NCBI GenBank assembly: GCA_004525155.1
Contig: SPDA01000189.1
Coordinates: 1-5,379, forward strand
Reading direction: 5' to 3'
Length of the DNA stretch: 5,379 nt
Origin: Spirochaetales bacterium
GTDB taxonomy: Bacteria > Spirochaetota > Spirochaetia > SPDA01
The notes beneath the pieces are model-generated. The model was not told the origin of the DNA and searched no databases. It saw only the letters and a program-made list of their open reading frames with translations. Made by a program: the position numbers and the translations under genes. How positions within the stretch are numbered: position 1 is the first letter of the stretch; each line of letters begins with the position of its first letter. Shown here in pieces: positions 1 to 5,379 of the stretch.

Positions 1-125
1 ACGGTGAACAGTCTGATCGTTTCAGCCAGCACAGTAAGAAATCCGGCCCTCGAAGCATAGATGACCGAAGAGGAATCGATAACTGCGGATTTCAGACTGG
101 AAAATTCCGTTAAAATTTCCTTCAT
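1..125 (-). CDS. N-terminal part of a PIN-like domain protein (cut by left edge)
   Basis: An open frame starts at the ATG at 125-123, four bases after the decarboxylase stop, and stays open for 41 codons to the window edge. The visible protein begins MKEILTEF and then has a hydrophobic strand leading into an acidic residue, AVIDSSSVIY (D17), followed by a helix ASRAGFLTVLAETIRLF. This matches the opening of PIN-domain ribonucleases: a first beta strand ending in a metal-binding Asp, a Ser/Thr-rich turn, then a helix of the type RAGLLxLL. The other PIN acidic residues would lie outside the window, so catalytic competence cannot be judged. No good Shine-Dalgarno sequence precedes the ATG, so translation is probably coupled to the upstream decarboxylase gene. 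No antitoxin-like gene lies upstream, so a toxin-antitoxin role has no support here. I am fairly sure it is a gene; the family call is tentative. Confidence 0.55.
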   Translation of the reverse strand, partial: MKEILTEFSSLKSAVIDSSSVIYASRAGFLTVLAETIRLFT

Positions 126-129
126 TCGT

Positions 130-1281
130 TTATTCGTTAACCCGTAGCACCGTCGCAGGAGGGAACCCGTTAAACCAGGTGGAGCTTGCGTGACTGTAGG
201 ATCCTATATTTTCCGCGTACAGGTAATCCTCAAGCTCCAGCTCCTCGGGAAGATTTTCCGCCAGAGATATGGTATCGAGAGAATCGCAGGTTGGGCCGAA
301 GACAGCGCAGATTTTCGGTTCCCCCTGTTTTATCGATTTAAGAACATAATTCTGGTGATCGAAAATAACTCCGGAAAAGGTATGGTAAATACCGTCGTCC
401 AGGTAGTAGCAGGTTTTTCCTTCCCGCACAGCCTTGCCGAGTATTTTGGTTACCACGATACCTGCTGTCGCGGAGATGAATCTGCCGGGTTCCGCGATAA
501 TCGCCGTTTCCGCAGGGAAGAGCCTGTCCAGTTCGCTGTTGATTATCTCCGCAAGCTGTTCGATGGGATGCACTTCGGGCGTATACTCAACAGGGAACCC
601 GCCGCCTATATCGAGAAGCCTGAGACTATCAATGCCCCTCGAATCCGCCTCCTCGAAAAGTTCATGGCAAATCTGCAGAGCCTGGACAAAATTCTCGTTA
701 TTTACGCATTGGCTGCCCACATGAAAACTCAATCCTTCCACTGTAAGGCCCAATTCCGCGGCCGCAAGAATCAGGTCCACCGCTTCCCCGGGATGGGCCC
801 CGAATTTTGAGGAGAGCGGAACCATGGAGCCGGTGTCCGGTACTTTTACCCTAAGCACTACTCCGGCGTCCGGACAGTGCGCCTTGATTTTCTTCAGTTC
901 TTCGGCATTGTCGTAGGTGACAAGCGGCTCGTACTTGTTGAGTATATGAAGGGTATCCACGCGCTTGATGGTATTGGCATAGATAATCTTGTCCCAGATA
1001 TAAGCTTTCTGCTCTTCCAGGGTATAGTCTTTTATATGCTCATACACGAGGTTGAACTCCGCCAGGGAAGCAACGTCAAACCGGGAACCCAGGTTGAAAA
1101 GGGTCTTCACGATACCGGGATCCGAATTGGATTTAACTGCATAGTAGACCTGGACTCTGGGGAACAGCCTTTCAAAAAGATAATAATTCTGACGAATTTT
1201 TTCCATATCGATTATAAACAGCGGAGTTCCGTGTTCATCGGCCAGCTTTTCAAGTACTTTCGGATCAGTCAAATCTTCCAT
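130..1281 (-). CDS. PLP-dependent ornithine/lysine decarboxylase (fold III, group IV)
   Basis: Predicted cytosolic homodimeric enzyme that decarboxylates ornithine to putrescine and/or lysine to cadaverine. From the ATG at 1281 the product is 383 residues, normal for bacterial members. Visible motifs: YYAVKSN with the PLP Schiff-base lysine K50; SFHVGSQ with H187, expected to stack on the PLP ring; the glycine loop DIGGGFP (224-230) and EPGRF (E264-R267), which hold cofactor phosphate and ring; FDH with D308; GPTCDSLD with C332 and D333, contributed across the dimer interface; and Y362 near the C-terminus. CDSLD is typical of ornithine/lysine decarboxylases, whereas diaminopimelate decarboxylases usually have CES-type motifs, so I prefer Orn/Lys over LysA. 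The frame stays open upstream to a TTG at 1317, but the ATG at 1281 has AAGGAG six bases before it and better fits the family N-terminus. It lies downstream of lysO and directly before the PIN-like gene. Orn versus Lys preference is unresolved. Confidence 0.9.
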   Translation of the reverse strand: MEDLTDPKVLEKLADEHGTPLFIIDMEKIRQNYYLFERLFPRVQVYYAVKSNSDPGIVKTLFNLGSRFDVASLAEFNLVYEHIKDYTLEEQKAYIWDKIIYANTIKRVDTLHILNKYEPLVTYDNAEELKKIKAHCPDAGVVLRVKVPDTGSMVPLSSKFGAHPGEAVDLILAAAELGLTVEGLSFHVGSQCVNNENFVQALQICHELFEEADSRGIDSLRLLDIGGGFPVEYTPEVHPIEQLAEIINSELDRLFPAETAIIAEPGRFISATAGIVVTKILGKAVREGKTCYYLDDGIYHTFSGVIFDHQNYVLKSIKQGEPKICAVFGPTCDSLDTISLAENLPEELELEDYLYAENIGSYSHASSTWFNGFPPATVLRVNE

Positions 1282-1287
1282 GGGAAA

Positions 1288-1293
1288 CTCCTT
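1288..1293 (-). promoter_or_regulatory. Shine-Dalgarno site fixing the decarboxylase start
   Basis: On the minus strand AAGGAG lies six bases before the ATG at 1281-1279. It is the strongest ribosome-binding site in the window. It lies inside the reading frame extended from the TTG at 1317, so the first 12 codons of that longer frame are probably leader rather than protein. Confidence 0.8.
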
Positions 1294-1353
1294 GATAATA
1301 TCACTAGAATCATACAATAGCAGTTTTTTACATTTTGCACCTTAAAAAATCGG

Positions 1354-2343
1354 CTAAAGATTATAAAAAACCGGCACCAGAAGAGGTACCAGAAGAGACA
1401 GGACGGCGCCGCTGGTAATGGCCTGGGGAACAGCGGAAGGACCGCAGCTTCGCTCTATAAGCGGCAGCGTAACATCCATGCTCGTCGCTCCGGCAACGCC
1501 TATGCCTATCCGGGGATACCTGGTCCGCGCTATCAGCGGTATGGTAAGAAGCGCTATGCTTTCCCGGAACAGGTTCGACATGAATCCAACGGAACCGAGA
1601 ACCGGGTCCCCCAGGTTGGTAATGATGACCCCGGAAAGGGAATACCAGCCGAACCCTGCAGAAAGGGCAAGAACTTCGTTAAGGTGAAGGTTCGGCAGGT
1701 ATCTGCCGCCTCCCGCCAGGACCAGAACCACCTTGAGCAGCAGCCCTCCGGCAAGGGAACCGATTACCGTTCCGAGAGGCAGAAAAATCGTTTCCGGCTG
1801 CAGCAGGGACTGTTTCAGATTTACCCCGCTTTTGACCATGTCCACGCCAACCAGAAACAAAAGGACATAGAGAACATAGGAGGTCAATTTTTCAGCCTTG
1901 AAACCCGGAAAAACCGGGATGAAAAAACCGGCGCAGAATCCGGCGACTACCAGAAAAAACAGCTTCAAGGGTTCCCTGAACAGGGGCAAAAGGGTATTTT
2001 TCCTGTTATTTTCTGCCGTATTGCCCGCCGTCCCTGCCCCTTCAGGAGAATCGCCGGGCTTCTTTTTCCGGAAGAAAAGCACATAGCCCAGGAAGAGTGC
2101 CATCGCCGTTCCAGCGGCAGTGGCTGCGGCAAAGGCGAGCGAAAGGGCTCCCACCGAACCCAGACTGGATACAACATTGTCATTCCTGCCGAGCCTGAAT
2201 CCCATAAAGAACAGCAGCACGTACAGGCAGATCATAAGAATCTGTCCGGTAAACCGGAACCGGGATACGAATTTTATCCTGGCTACGAGCATCCCGGCCG
2301 CCAGGGACCCGATAAAGGTAAGAATTGTAACTAATTGCCGCAT
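1354..2343 (-). CDS. lysO: LysO family lysine exporter (DUF340)
   Basis: Inner-membrane protein of the LysO/YbjE family, which in E. coli exports lysine and the toxic analogue thialysine. From the ATG at 2343 it has 329 residues, against roughly 300 in E. coli. Family signatures are clear: LLFFMGFRLG (43-52), LLFLVGVDM (161-169), GFGWYSLSG (230-238), the FRES segment (259-262), and GATSMDVTLP (285-294), whose Asp290 is a membrane-embedded acidic residue conserved in the family. The C-terminal hydrophobic stretch SLLVPLLVP also fits. Hydropathy suggests eight or more membrane helices. A polar loop at about 92-118, rich in Lys, Gly, Thr and Asn, links the two halves and accounts for much of the extra length. 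A GTG at 2397 would add 18 polar residues before the first helix, but it lies at or upstream of the likely promoter, so the ATG is preferred although neither start has a good Shine-Dalgarno. Exported substrate here could include ornithine or a diamine; that is speculation from context. Confidence 0.9.
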   Translation of the reverse strand: MRQLVTILTFIGSLAAGMLVARIKFVSRFRFTGQILMICLYVLLFFMGFRLGRNDNVVSSLGSVGALSLAFAAATAAGTAMALFLGYVLFFRKKKPGDSPEGAGTAGNTAENNRKNTLLPLFREPLKLFFLVVAGFCAGFFIPVFPGFKAEKLTSYVLYVLLFLVGVDMVKSGVNLKQSLLQPETIFLPLGTVIGSLAGGLLLKVVLVLAGGGRYLPNLHLNEVLALSAGFGWYSLSGVIITNLGDPVLGSVGFMSNLFRESIALLTIPLIARTRYPRIGIGVAGATSMDVTLPLIERSCGPSAVPQAITSGAVLSLLVPLLVPVFYNL

Positions 2344-2359
2344 GATTTTTATGATGTCA

Positions 2360-2388
2360 TTGACTTTTTCAGCGTTAGAGCATTTAAT
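2360..2388 (+). promoter_or_regulatory. Candidate sigma70-type promoter for the ABC importer operon
   Basis: TTGACT at 2360-2365 matches five of six -35 bases and is followed, after 17 bases, by TTTAAT at 2383-2388, which matches five of six -10 bases. A perfect TATAAT sits at 2388-2393 but its spacing from TTGACT is 22 bases, too long for a normal pair. Transcription would start near 2395-2400, leaving a leader of about 25-30 bases with a GGGGA ribosome-binding site at 2415-2419, five bases before the ATG at 2425. Confidence 0.5.
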
Positions 2389-2395
2389 ATAATGC
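2380..2395. promoter_or_regulatory. Interrupted palindrome, possible operator shared by divergent promoters
   Basis: GCATT (2380-2384) and AATGC (2391-2395) are perfect inverted arms separated by TAATAT. The element covers the candidate -10 boxes on both strands, a good position for a dimeric repressor. The arms are only 5 bp and no second copy was seen elsewhere in the window, so chance is not excluded. It does not clearly match the ArgR box, which usually has longer AT-rich arms. Confidence 0.3.
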
Positions 2396-2414
2396 ACAAC
2401 TTAAATTAAGAAAA
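2386..2414 (-). promoter_or_regulatory. Weak candidate promoter for lysO and the decarboxylase
   Basis: On the minus strand TATATT (plus positions 2386-2391, five of six to the -10 consensus) lies 17 bases downstream of TTTTCT (2409-2414, only three of six to the -35 consensus). It would start transcription near 2379, about 36 bases before the lysO ATG at 2343. Its -10 box overlaps that of the divergent promoter. The weak -35 keeps confidence low. Confidence 0.25.
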
Positions 2415-2424
2415 GGGGAAAGAA

Positions 2425-3159
2425 ATGAAAAAGATCGTATTAATTCTTCTCTGTGCCCTGATTGTCACAACTGCTGCGATGTCACAAACAACGAAAATCG
2501 TCATCGCCACGGACGCCACCTGGCCTCCCATGGAATACATCGACTCGAGCAAGCAGATTGTGGGTTACGACATCGATCTGATGAACCTGGCGGCGCAGGC
2601 GGGAGGCTTTACCGTAGAGTTCCGCAATACCGCCTGGGACGGCATCTTCGCCGGGCTTGCAAACGGCAATTACGATGCCGTCATGTCCTCGGTGACCATT
2701 ACAGATGAACGGAAACAGAGCATGGACTTTTCCATTCCATACATCAATGCCGGCCAGGTCCTCATCGTTCAAAAGGCCGCATCCGGCATTACCACCCTGG
2801 CCGACCTCAAGGGCAAGGCTGCCGGCGCCCAGATCGGCACCACCGGCGCCATGGAAATCAAGAAAGTGTCGGGTGTTACACTCAAAACCTACGACGAACT
2901 CGGTCTGGCCATTGAAGATCTTGCCAACGGCAGAATACAGGGCGTAGTTGCAGACACCCCCATTGCCGCCGACTATGTCATGCAGAATGACAATTACAAA
3001 ACCAGACTGAAAATCGTCGGCCAGCCCTTTACGGAAGAACTGTACGGCGTTGCGGTTAAAAAAGGGAATACCAAGGTCCTGAACCTTATCAACAAGGGTC
3101 TTAAAGCCGTTCTGGACGCAAAAAAAGACGAAGCTCTTAAAAATAAGTGGCTGAGGTAA
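2425..3159 (+). CDS. Periplasmic polar amino acid-binding protein (SBP family 3)
   Basis: Substrate-binding component of an amino acid ABC importer, 244 residues, typical for the HisJ/GlnH/ArtJ family. The N-terminus is a classical signal peptide: MKK, a hydrophobic core to about residue 18, and probable cleavage after AAMS (residue 20/21). There is no lipobox cysteine, so it should be soluble in the periplasm. The mature protein shows the family opening (DATWPPMEY, 30-38; GYDIDLM, 47-53), with W33 placed to line the ligand pocket. ITDER gives R96, expected to bind the ligand carboxylate; IGTTGAME (137-144) supplies hinge-side contacts; VADTPIA gives D177, expected to bind the alpha-amino group. 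It is first in the importer operon, with a good ribosome-binding site. The family covers basic amino acids, glutamine and others. A basic ligand is suggested only by the neighbouring decarboxylase and LysO genes. Confidence 0.92.
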   Translation: MKKIVLILLCALIVTTAAMSQTTKIVIATDATWPPMEYIDSSKQIVGYDIDLMNLAAQAGGFTVEFRNTAWDGIFAGLANGNYDAVMSSVTITDERKQSMDFSIPYINAGQVLIVQKAASGITTLADLKGKAAGAQIGTTGAMEIKKVSGVTLKTYDELGLAIEDLANGRIQGVVADTPIAADYVMQNDNYKTRLKIVGQPFTEELYGVAVKKGNTKVLNLINKGLKAVLDAKKDEALKNKWLR

Positions 3160-3935
3160 AAGATCGGACAAGAATCGAGATAACTGATGGCGCCCTGATT
3201 CCTGAAGCAGGAGACAAGTCGATATTTTCGGCCTGGAGCATCTCCTTCTTCGGCGCCATCGTTATTCTTATTCTTCTGCCCATAATCAGGCCCAATCCGT
3301 ACCTGGAAATCTACAAGTTCATTCCGGACGGTATTCTCATAACCTTCGAGGTTACGGTCCTGTCCATCATCTTTTCGCTTTTTCTAGGTCTTATTACCGG
3401 GCTGGGAAGGATTTCCCGCGTAAAAATAATAAACCGGATTGCGACCATTTATGTGGAGGTCATCCGGGGCATACCGCTCCTTGTCCAGCTTTTCTACATC
3501 TATTTCGCCCTGGGCGCCTTCCTGAAGCTCTCCGGCATGGTCTCCGCCGTGGCAGCAATGTCGATCTGTTACGGCGCCTACATGGGTGAGGTGTTCAGGG
3601 CCGGTATCCAGTCAATACCGAAGGGGCAGATGGAAGCGTCCCTGGCCCTGGGCTTAAGCCGGGGGCAGGCCCTGCGAAAAGTAATTCTGCCCCAGACCAT
3701 GAAAATGATTCTGCCGCCGATAGGCAACGAATTCATCGCCATGCTCAAGGATTCCTCCCTGGTATCCATCCTTGCCGTATCAGATCTGCTCCGACGCGGC
3801 CGGGAATACGCATCCACCTCTTTCAAATACTTCGAGAGTTATACCGTTGTTGCCCTGGTGTACCTGGTGCTCACCCTGTTTTTCTCGAAAATTGTGGGAA
3901 CCATGGAAGCGAGGTTAAACCGCCGTGGAAAATAA
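3147..3935 (+). CDS. Amino acid ABC transporter permease (HisM/GlnP family)
   Basis: Inner-membrane channel subunit, 262 residues. The EAA loop that docks the ATPase is intact at 163-182: [11 protein letters not shown] followed by VILP, with the conserved Ala, Gly and Leu-Pro in place. Other family marks are [10 protein letters not shown] (65-74), [19 protein letters not shown] (105-123) and [15 protein letters not shown] (193-207). Only one permease gene is present, so it probably works as a homodimer, as in GlnP-type systems. The start is a GTG at 3147 inside the last codons of the binding-protein gene, a 13-base overlap with no clear Shine-Dalgarno; no better in-frame start lies nearby, since the ATG at 3187 is in another frame. 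Before the core there is a polar head of about 25 residues and an additional hydrophobic helix (about 26-48), making it longer than many relatives of about 220-230 residues. Confidence 0.92.
   Translation: MAEVKDRTRIEITDGALIPEAGDKSIFSAWSISFFGAIVILILLPIIRPNPYLEIYKFIPDGILITFEVTVLSIIFSLFLGLITGLGRISRVKIINRIATIYVEVIRGIPLLVQLFYIYFALGAFLKLSGMVSAVAAMSICYGAYMGEVFRAGIQSIPKGQMEASLALGLSRGQALRKVILPQTMKMILPPIGNEFIAMLKDSSLVSILAVSDLLRRGREYASTSFKYFESYTVVALVYLVLTLFFSKIVGTMEARLNRRGK
3911..3914 (+). promoter_or_regulatory. Ribosome-binding site for the ATPase gene, inside the permease gene
   Basis: GAGG lies in the 3' end of the permease gene, ten bases before the GTG at 3925. It supports the GTG as the true start and the 11-base overlap of the two genes. 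Confidence 0.55.
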
Positions 3936-4680
3936 CGCAATAAACGGCGCGGTACCGCGCATACGAATCATCAACGCCTGCAAAAACTTCGGCAGGGTCC
4001 GAGCCCTGTACAATGTGAACCTCGAGATAAAGGCAGGCCAGGTCGTGCTCATCATAGGCCCTTCAGGAAGCGGCAAGAGCACCCTCCTCCGCAGCGTCAA
4101 CCGGCTCGAAAACTTAAGCTCCGGGGAAATTTTCGTTGATCAGGACAGCGTGACACACCGTGACTCCGACATAAGGAAGATTCGCGAAGAGGTGGGCATG
4201 GTGTTCCAGAACTTCAACCTTTTTCCGCACTTAAGCGCGGCGGACAACATCGCCCTGGCGCCCAGGACAGTGAAAAAACTGGGCAAAGACGAGACGCTGG
4301 AATCTGCGCGGATACTTCTCAAGCGTGTGGGGCTTTCCGAAAAAGAGGAAGTCTACCCTGACCAGCTCTCCGGCGGCCAGCAGCAGCGCGTTGCCATAGC
4401 GAGAGCCCTTGCCATGAATCCCAAGGTCATGCTCTTCGACGAGCCGACTTCCGCCCTGGACCCTGAGATGATAAAGGAAGTGCTCGACGTCATGCTGGAC
4501 CTGGCAAAAGACGGTATGACCATGCTGGTGGTATCCCACGAGATGGGCTTCGCCAAGGCAGCGGCGGATACGGTTGTGTTCATGGACGAGGGTGAGATAA
4601 TCGAACAGAGTACGCCGGCGCAGCTGTTTGACTCGCCGAAAGAGGAACGGACGAAAAAGTTTTTAAAGCATATACTGTAA
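3925..4680 (+). CDS. Amino acid ABC transporter ATP-binding protein (GlnQ/HisP family)
   Basis: Cytoplasmic ATPase that powers the importer, 251 residues, full length for the family. All nucleotide-binding elements are visible in order: A-loop aromatic F22 (Phe in place of the more usual Tyr), Walker [10 protein letters not shown] (45-53), Q-loop Q95 in [10 protein letters not shown], the ABC signature LSGGQQQR (148-155), Walker B VMLFDEP (168-174) with catalytic E173, D-loop SALD (176-179), and switch H205 in [14 protein letters not shown] followed by the LSGGQQQ signature is characteristic of polar amino acid importers. It starts with GTG, overlaps the permease gene by 11 bases and has GAGG upstream, so the pair is probably translationally coupled. 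It is the last gene of the plus-strand operon, ending 23 bases before the convergent gene's stop codon. Confidence 0.95.
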   Translation: MENNAINGAVPRIRIINACKNFGRVRALYNVNLEIKAGQVVLIIGPSGSGKSTLLRSVNRLENLSSGEIFVDQDSVTHRDSDIRKIREEVGMVFQNFNLFPHLSAADNIALAPRTVKKLGKDETLESARILLKRVGLSEKEEVYPDQLSGGQQQRVAIARALAMNPKVMLFDEPTSALDPEMIKEVLDVMLDLAKDGMTMLVVSHEMGFAKAAADTVVFMDEGEIIEQSTPAQLFDSPKEERTKKFLKHIL

Positions 4681-4703
4681 CCCTTTGTGCCTGCAGCTGA
4701 TAG

Positions 4704-5379
4704 TTACATCTGCACCCGTCTCAAACCCGCCCTCCGCGCATACGCTGTAACCGCATCCACTTCGGCGCGCTCCGGCCGCCTTCGCAGGTCCGGATGCTCT
4801 GATGCACGGAAGCATGGCCTGTACTGGTCCATGACGTTCACATAGGTATTTCCGGACAGACTGACAAGAAAATCCATGACCTTCTCACTTCCCGCAAGCC
4901 CGTTCGGCAGCACCAGGTGCCGCACGAGAAGACCGCGGCAGGCGATGCCGCGGCTATCGACCTTCAGGTCGCCTACCTGGTTATGCATCTCCCGCACCGC
5001 CCGGCTGGCGTGTTCAGCGTAATTTTTAGCGCCGCTTAAGCGTAAGCCCGTTTCATCGTCCCCGTATTTGATGTCCGGCATATAGATATCGAATACTCCG
5101 TCAAGGAGACGAAGGGTCTCCACGCTGTCGTACCCGCCGGAATTGTAGACAAGGGGTACACGCAGCCCCCCGGGAACGGCTATTAAAAGCGCTTCCACAA
5201 TGGCCGCGGTCATATGGGTCGGCGTCACGAAGTTGATGTTGTGGCATCCCTTGGCCTGCAGCACCAGCATAACCCGGGCGAGCTGGTCAGCGGTAATGCT
5301 CCGTCCCTCATTGAGCTGGGAAATATCGTAATTCTGGCAGTAAATACAGGCCAAATTACAGCCGGTAAAGAAAATGGTA
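4704..5379 (-). CDS. Radical SAM protein of the PflA-like COG1313 group (cut by right edge)
   Basis: The frame runs off the right edge; 224 full codons are visible and the N-terminus, perhaps 60-100 residues by family length, is missing. The TTG at 5354 is only the first possible start codon inside the window and cuts through the active site. Reading upstream of it gives TIFFTGCNLACIYCQNYD, the CxxxCxxC motif (cysteine codons at 5358-5360, 5346-5348 and 5337-5339) that binds the [4Fe-4S] cluster used to cleave S-adenosylmethionine. Counting from the first visible codon, family motifs follow: GCHNINFVTPTH (44-55), VYNSGGY (77-83), DIYMPDIKY (97-105), EMHNQVGDL (130-138), RGLLVRHLVLP (148-158) and MDQYRP (183-188). 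The group resembles pyruvate formate-lyase activating enzymes, but to my knowledge its substrate is not established. It converges on the ABC operon and looks functionally unrelated to it. Confidence 0.88.
   Translation of the reverse strand, partial: TIFFTGCNLACIYCQNYDISQLNEGRSITADQLARVMLVLQAKGCHNINFVTPTHMTAAIVEALLIAVPGGLRVPLVYNSGGYDSVETLRLLDGVFDIYMPDIKYGDDETGLRLSGAKNYAEHASRAVREMHNQVGDLKVDSRGIACRGLLVRHLVLPNGLAGSEKVMDFLVSLSGNTYVNVMDQYRPCFRASEHPDLRRRPERAEVDAVTAYARRAGLRRVQM

Noticed and set aside
190..810. 206-codon plus-strand open frame antisense to the decarboxylase
   Set aside because: The decarboxylase motifs are intact on the minus strand across the same bases; the plus-strand product shows no domain.
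1318..1353. Possible intrinsic terminator between lysO and the decarboxylase, because of T-runs on the minus strand
   Set aside because: The T-runs follow a direct repeat rather than an inverted one, so no stable stem precedes them.
1684..2334. 216-codon plus-strand open frame antisense to lysO
   Set aside because: It lies wholly within the well-supported lysO gene, reads as a low-complexity Gln/Lys/Gly/Arg-rich product with no recognisable domain, and has no convincing ribosome-binding site. It is a shadow of GC-biased coding sequence.
2344..2397. Extended lysO start at the GTG at 2397
   Set aside because: It would add 18 polar residues ahead of the first membrane helix, has no Shine-Dalgarno, and overlaps the palindrome and -10 boxes, probably upstream of the transcript start.
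2344..2424. Lysine riboswitch or T-box leader in the divergent intergenic region
   Set aside because: The region is only 81 bases and is shared by two divergent promoters, leaving leaders of about 25-40 bases, far too short for these structures.
2482..3171. 229-codon minus-strand open frame antisense to the binding-protein gene
   Set aside because: The opposite strand encodes a clear family-3 binding protein with signal peptide and ligand residues. The antisense product has no family resemblance.
4681..4730. Possible terminator between the convergent ATPase and radical-SAM genes (TGCAG and CTGCA arms around 4692-4714)
   Set aside because: The arms are only five bases with a 13-base loop and there is no T-run on either strand, so it does not look like an intrinsic terminator.

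Overview
The window is a compact stretch of bacterial chromosome, moderately GC-rich by eye, holding five genes complete or nearly so and two cut by the window edges. The substrate-binding protein has a cleavable signal peptide but no lipobox cysteine, which fits a free periplasmic protein and hence a diderm cell. The radical-SAM enzyme of the PflA-like COG1313 group and the bacterial fold-III ornithine/lysine decarboxylase are common in anaerobes. A spirochaete or a similar anaerobic diderm is my best guess, but no taxonomic marker is present and this is low confidence.

Left block, minus strand, read from right to left: a LysO-type lysine exporter (start about 2343, end 1354), then a PLP-dependent ornithine/lysine decarboxylase (1281 to 130), then, 4 bases further on, the first 41 codons of a small PIN-like protein that runs off the left edge. 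All three point the same way with short gaps, so they probably form one transcription unit. The decarboxylase start is best placed at the ATG at 1281, behind a strong AAGGAG, rather than at the upstream TTG at 1317.

Right block, plus strand: a complete polar amino acid ABC importer, consisting of a periplasmic binding protein (2425-3159), a HisM/GlnP-type permease (3147-3935) and a GlnQ/HisP-type ATPase (3925-4680). Its genes overlap by 13 and 11 bases, and both downstream genes begin with GTG, which points to translational coupling. A convergent radical-SAM gene (4704 to beyond 5379) follows after only 23 bases, with no visible hairpin terminator between.

The two blocks diverge from about 81 bases (2344-2424). 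That stretch carries plausible promoters on both strands whose -10 boxes overlap inside a 16-bp interrupted palindrome (GCATT-N6-AATGC, 2380-2395). The layout suggests one regulator balancing amino acid uptake (ABC importer), export (LysO) and decarboxylation to a diamine. This is inference from arrangement; the importer's ligand and the decarboxylase's preferred substrate cannot be fixed from sequence alone. I see no mobile element, CRISPR array, tRNA, rRNA or riboswitch, and no gene-free stretch longer than 100 bases. The window is mostly ordinary housekeeping metabolism and transport.
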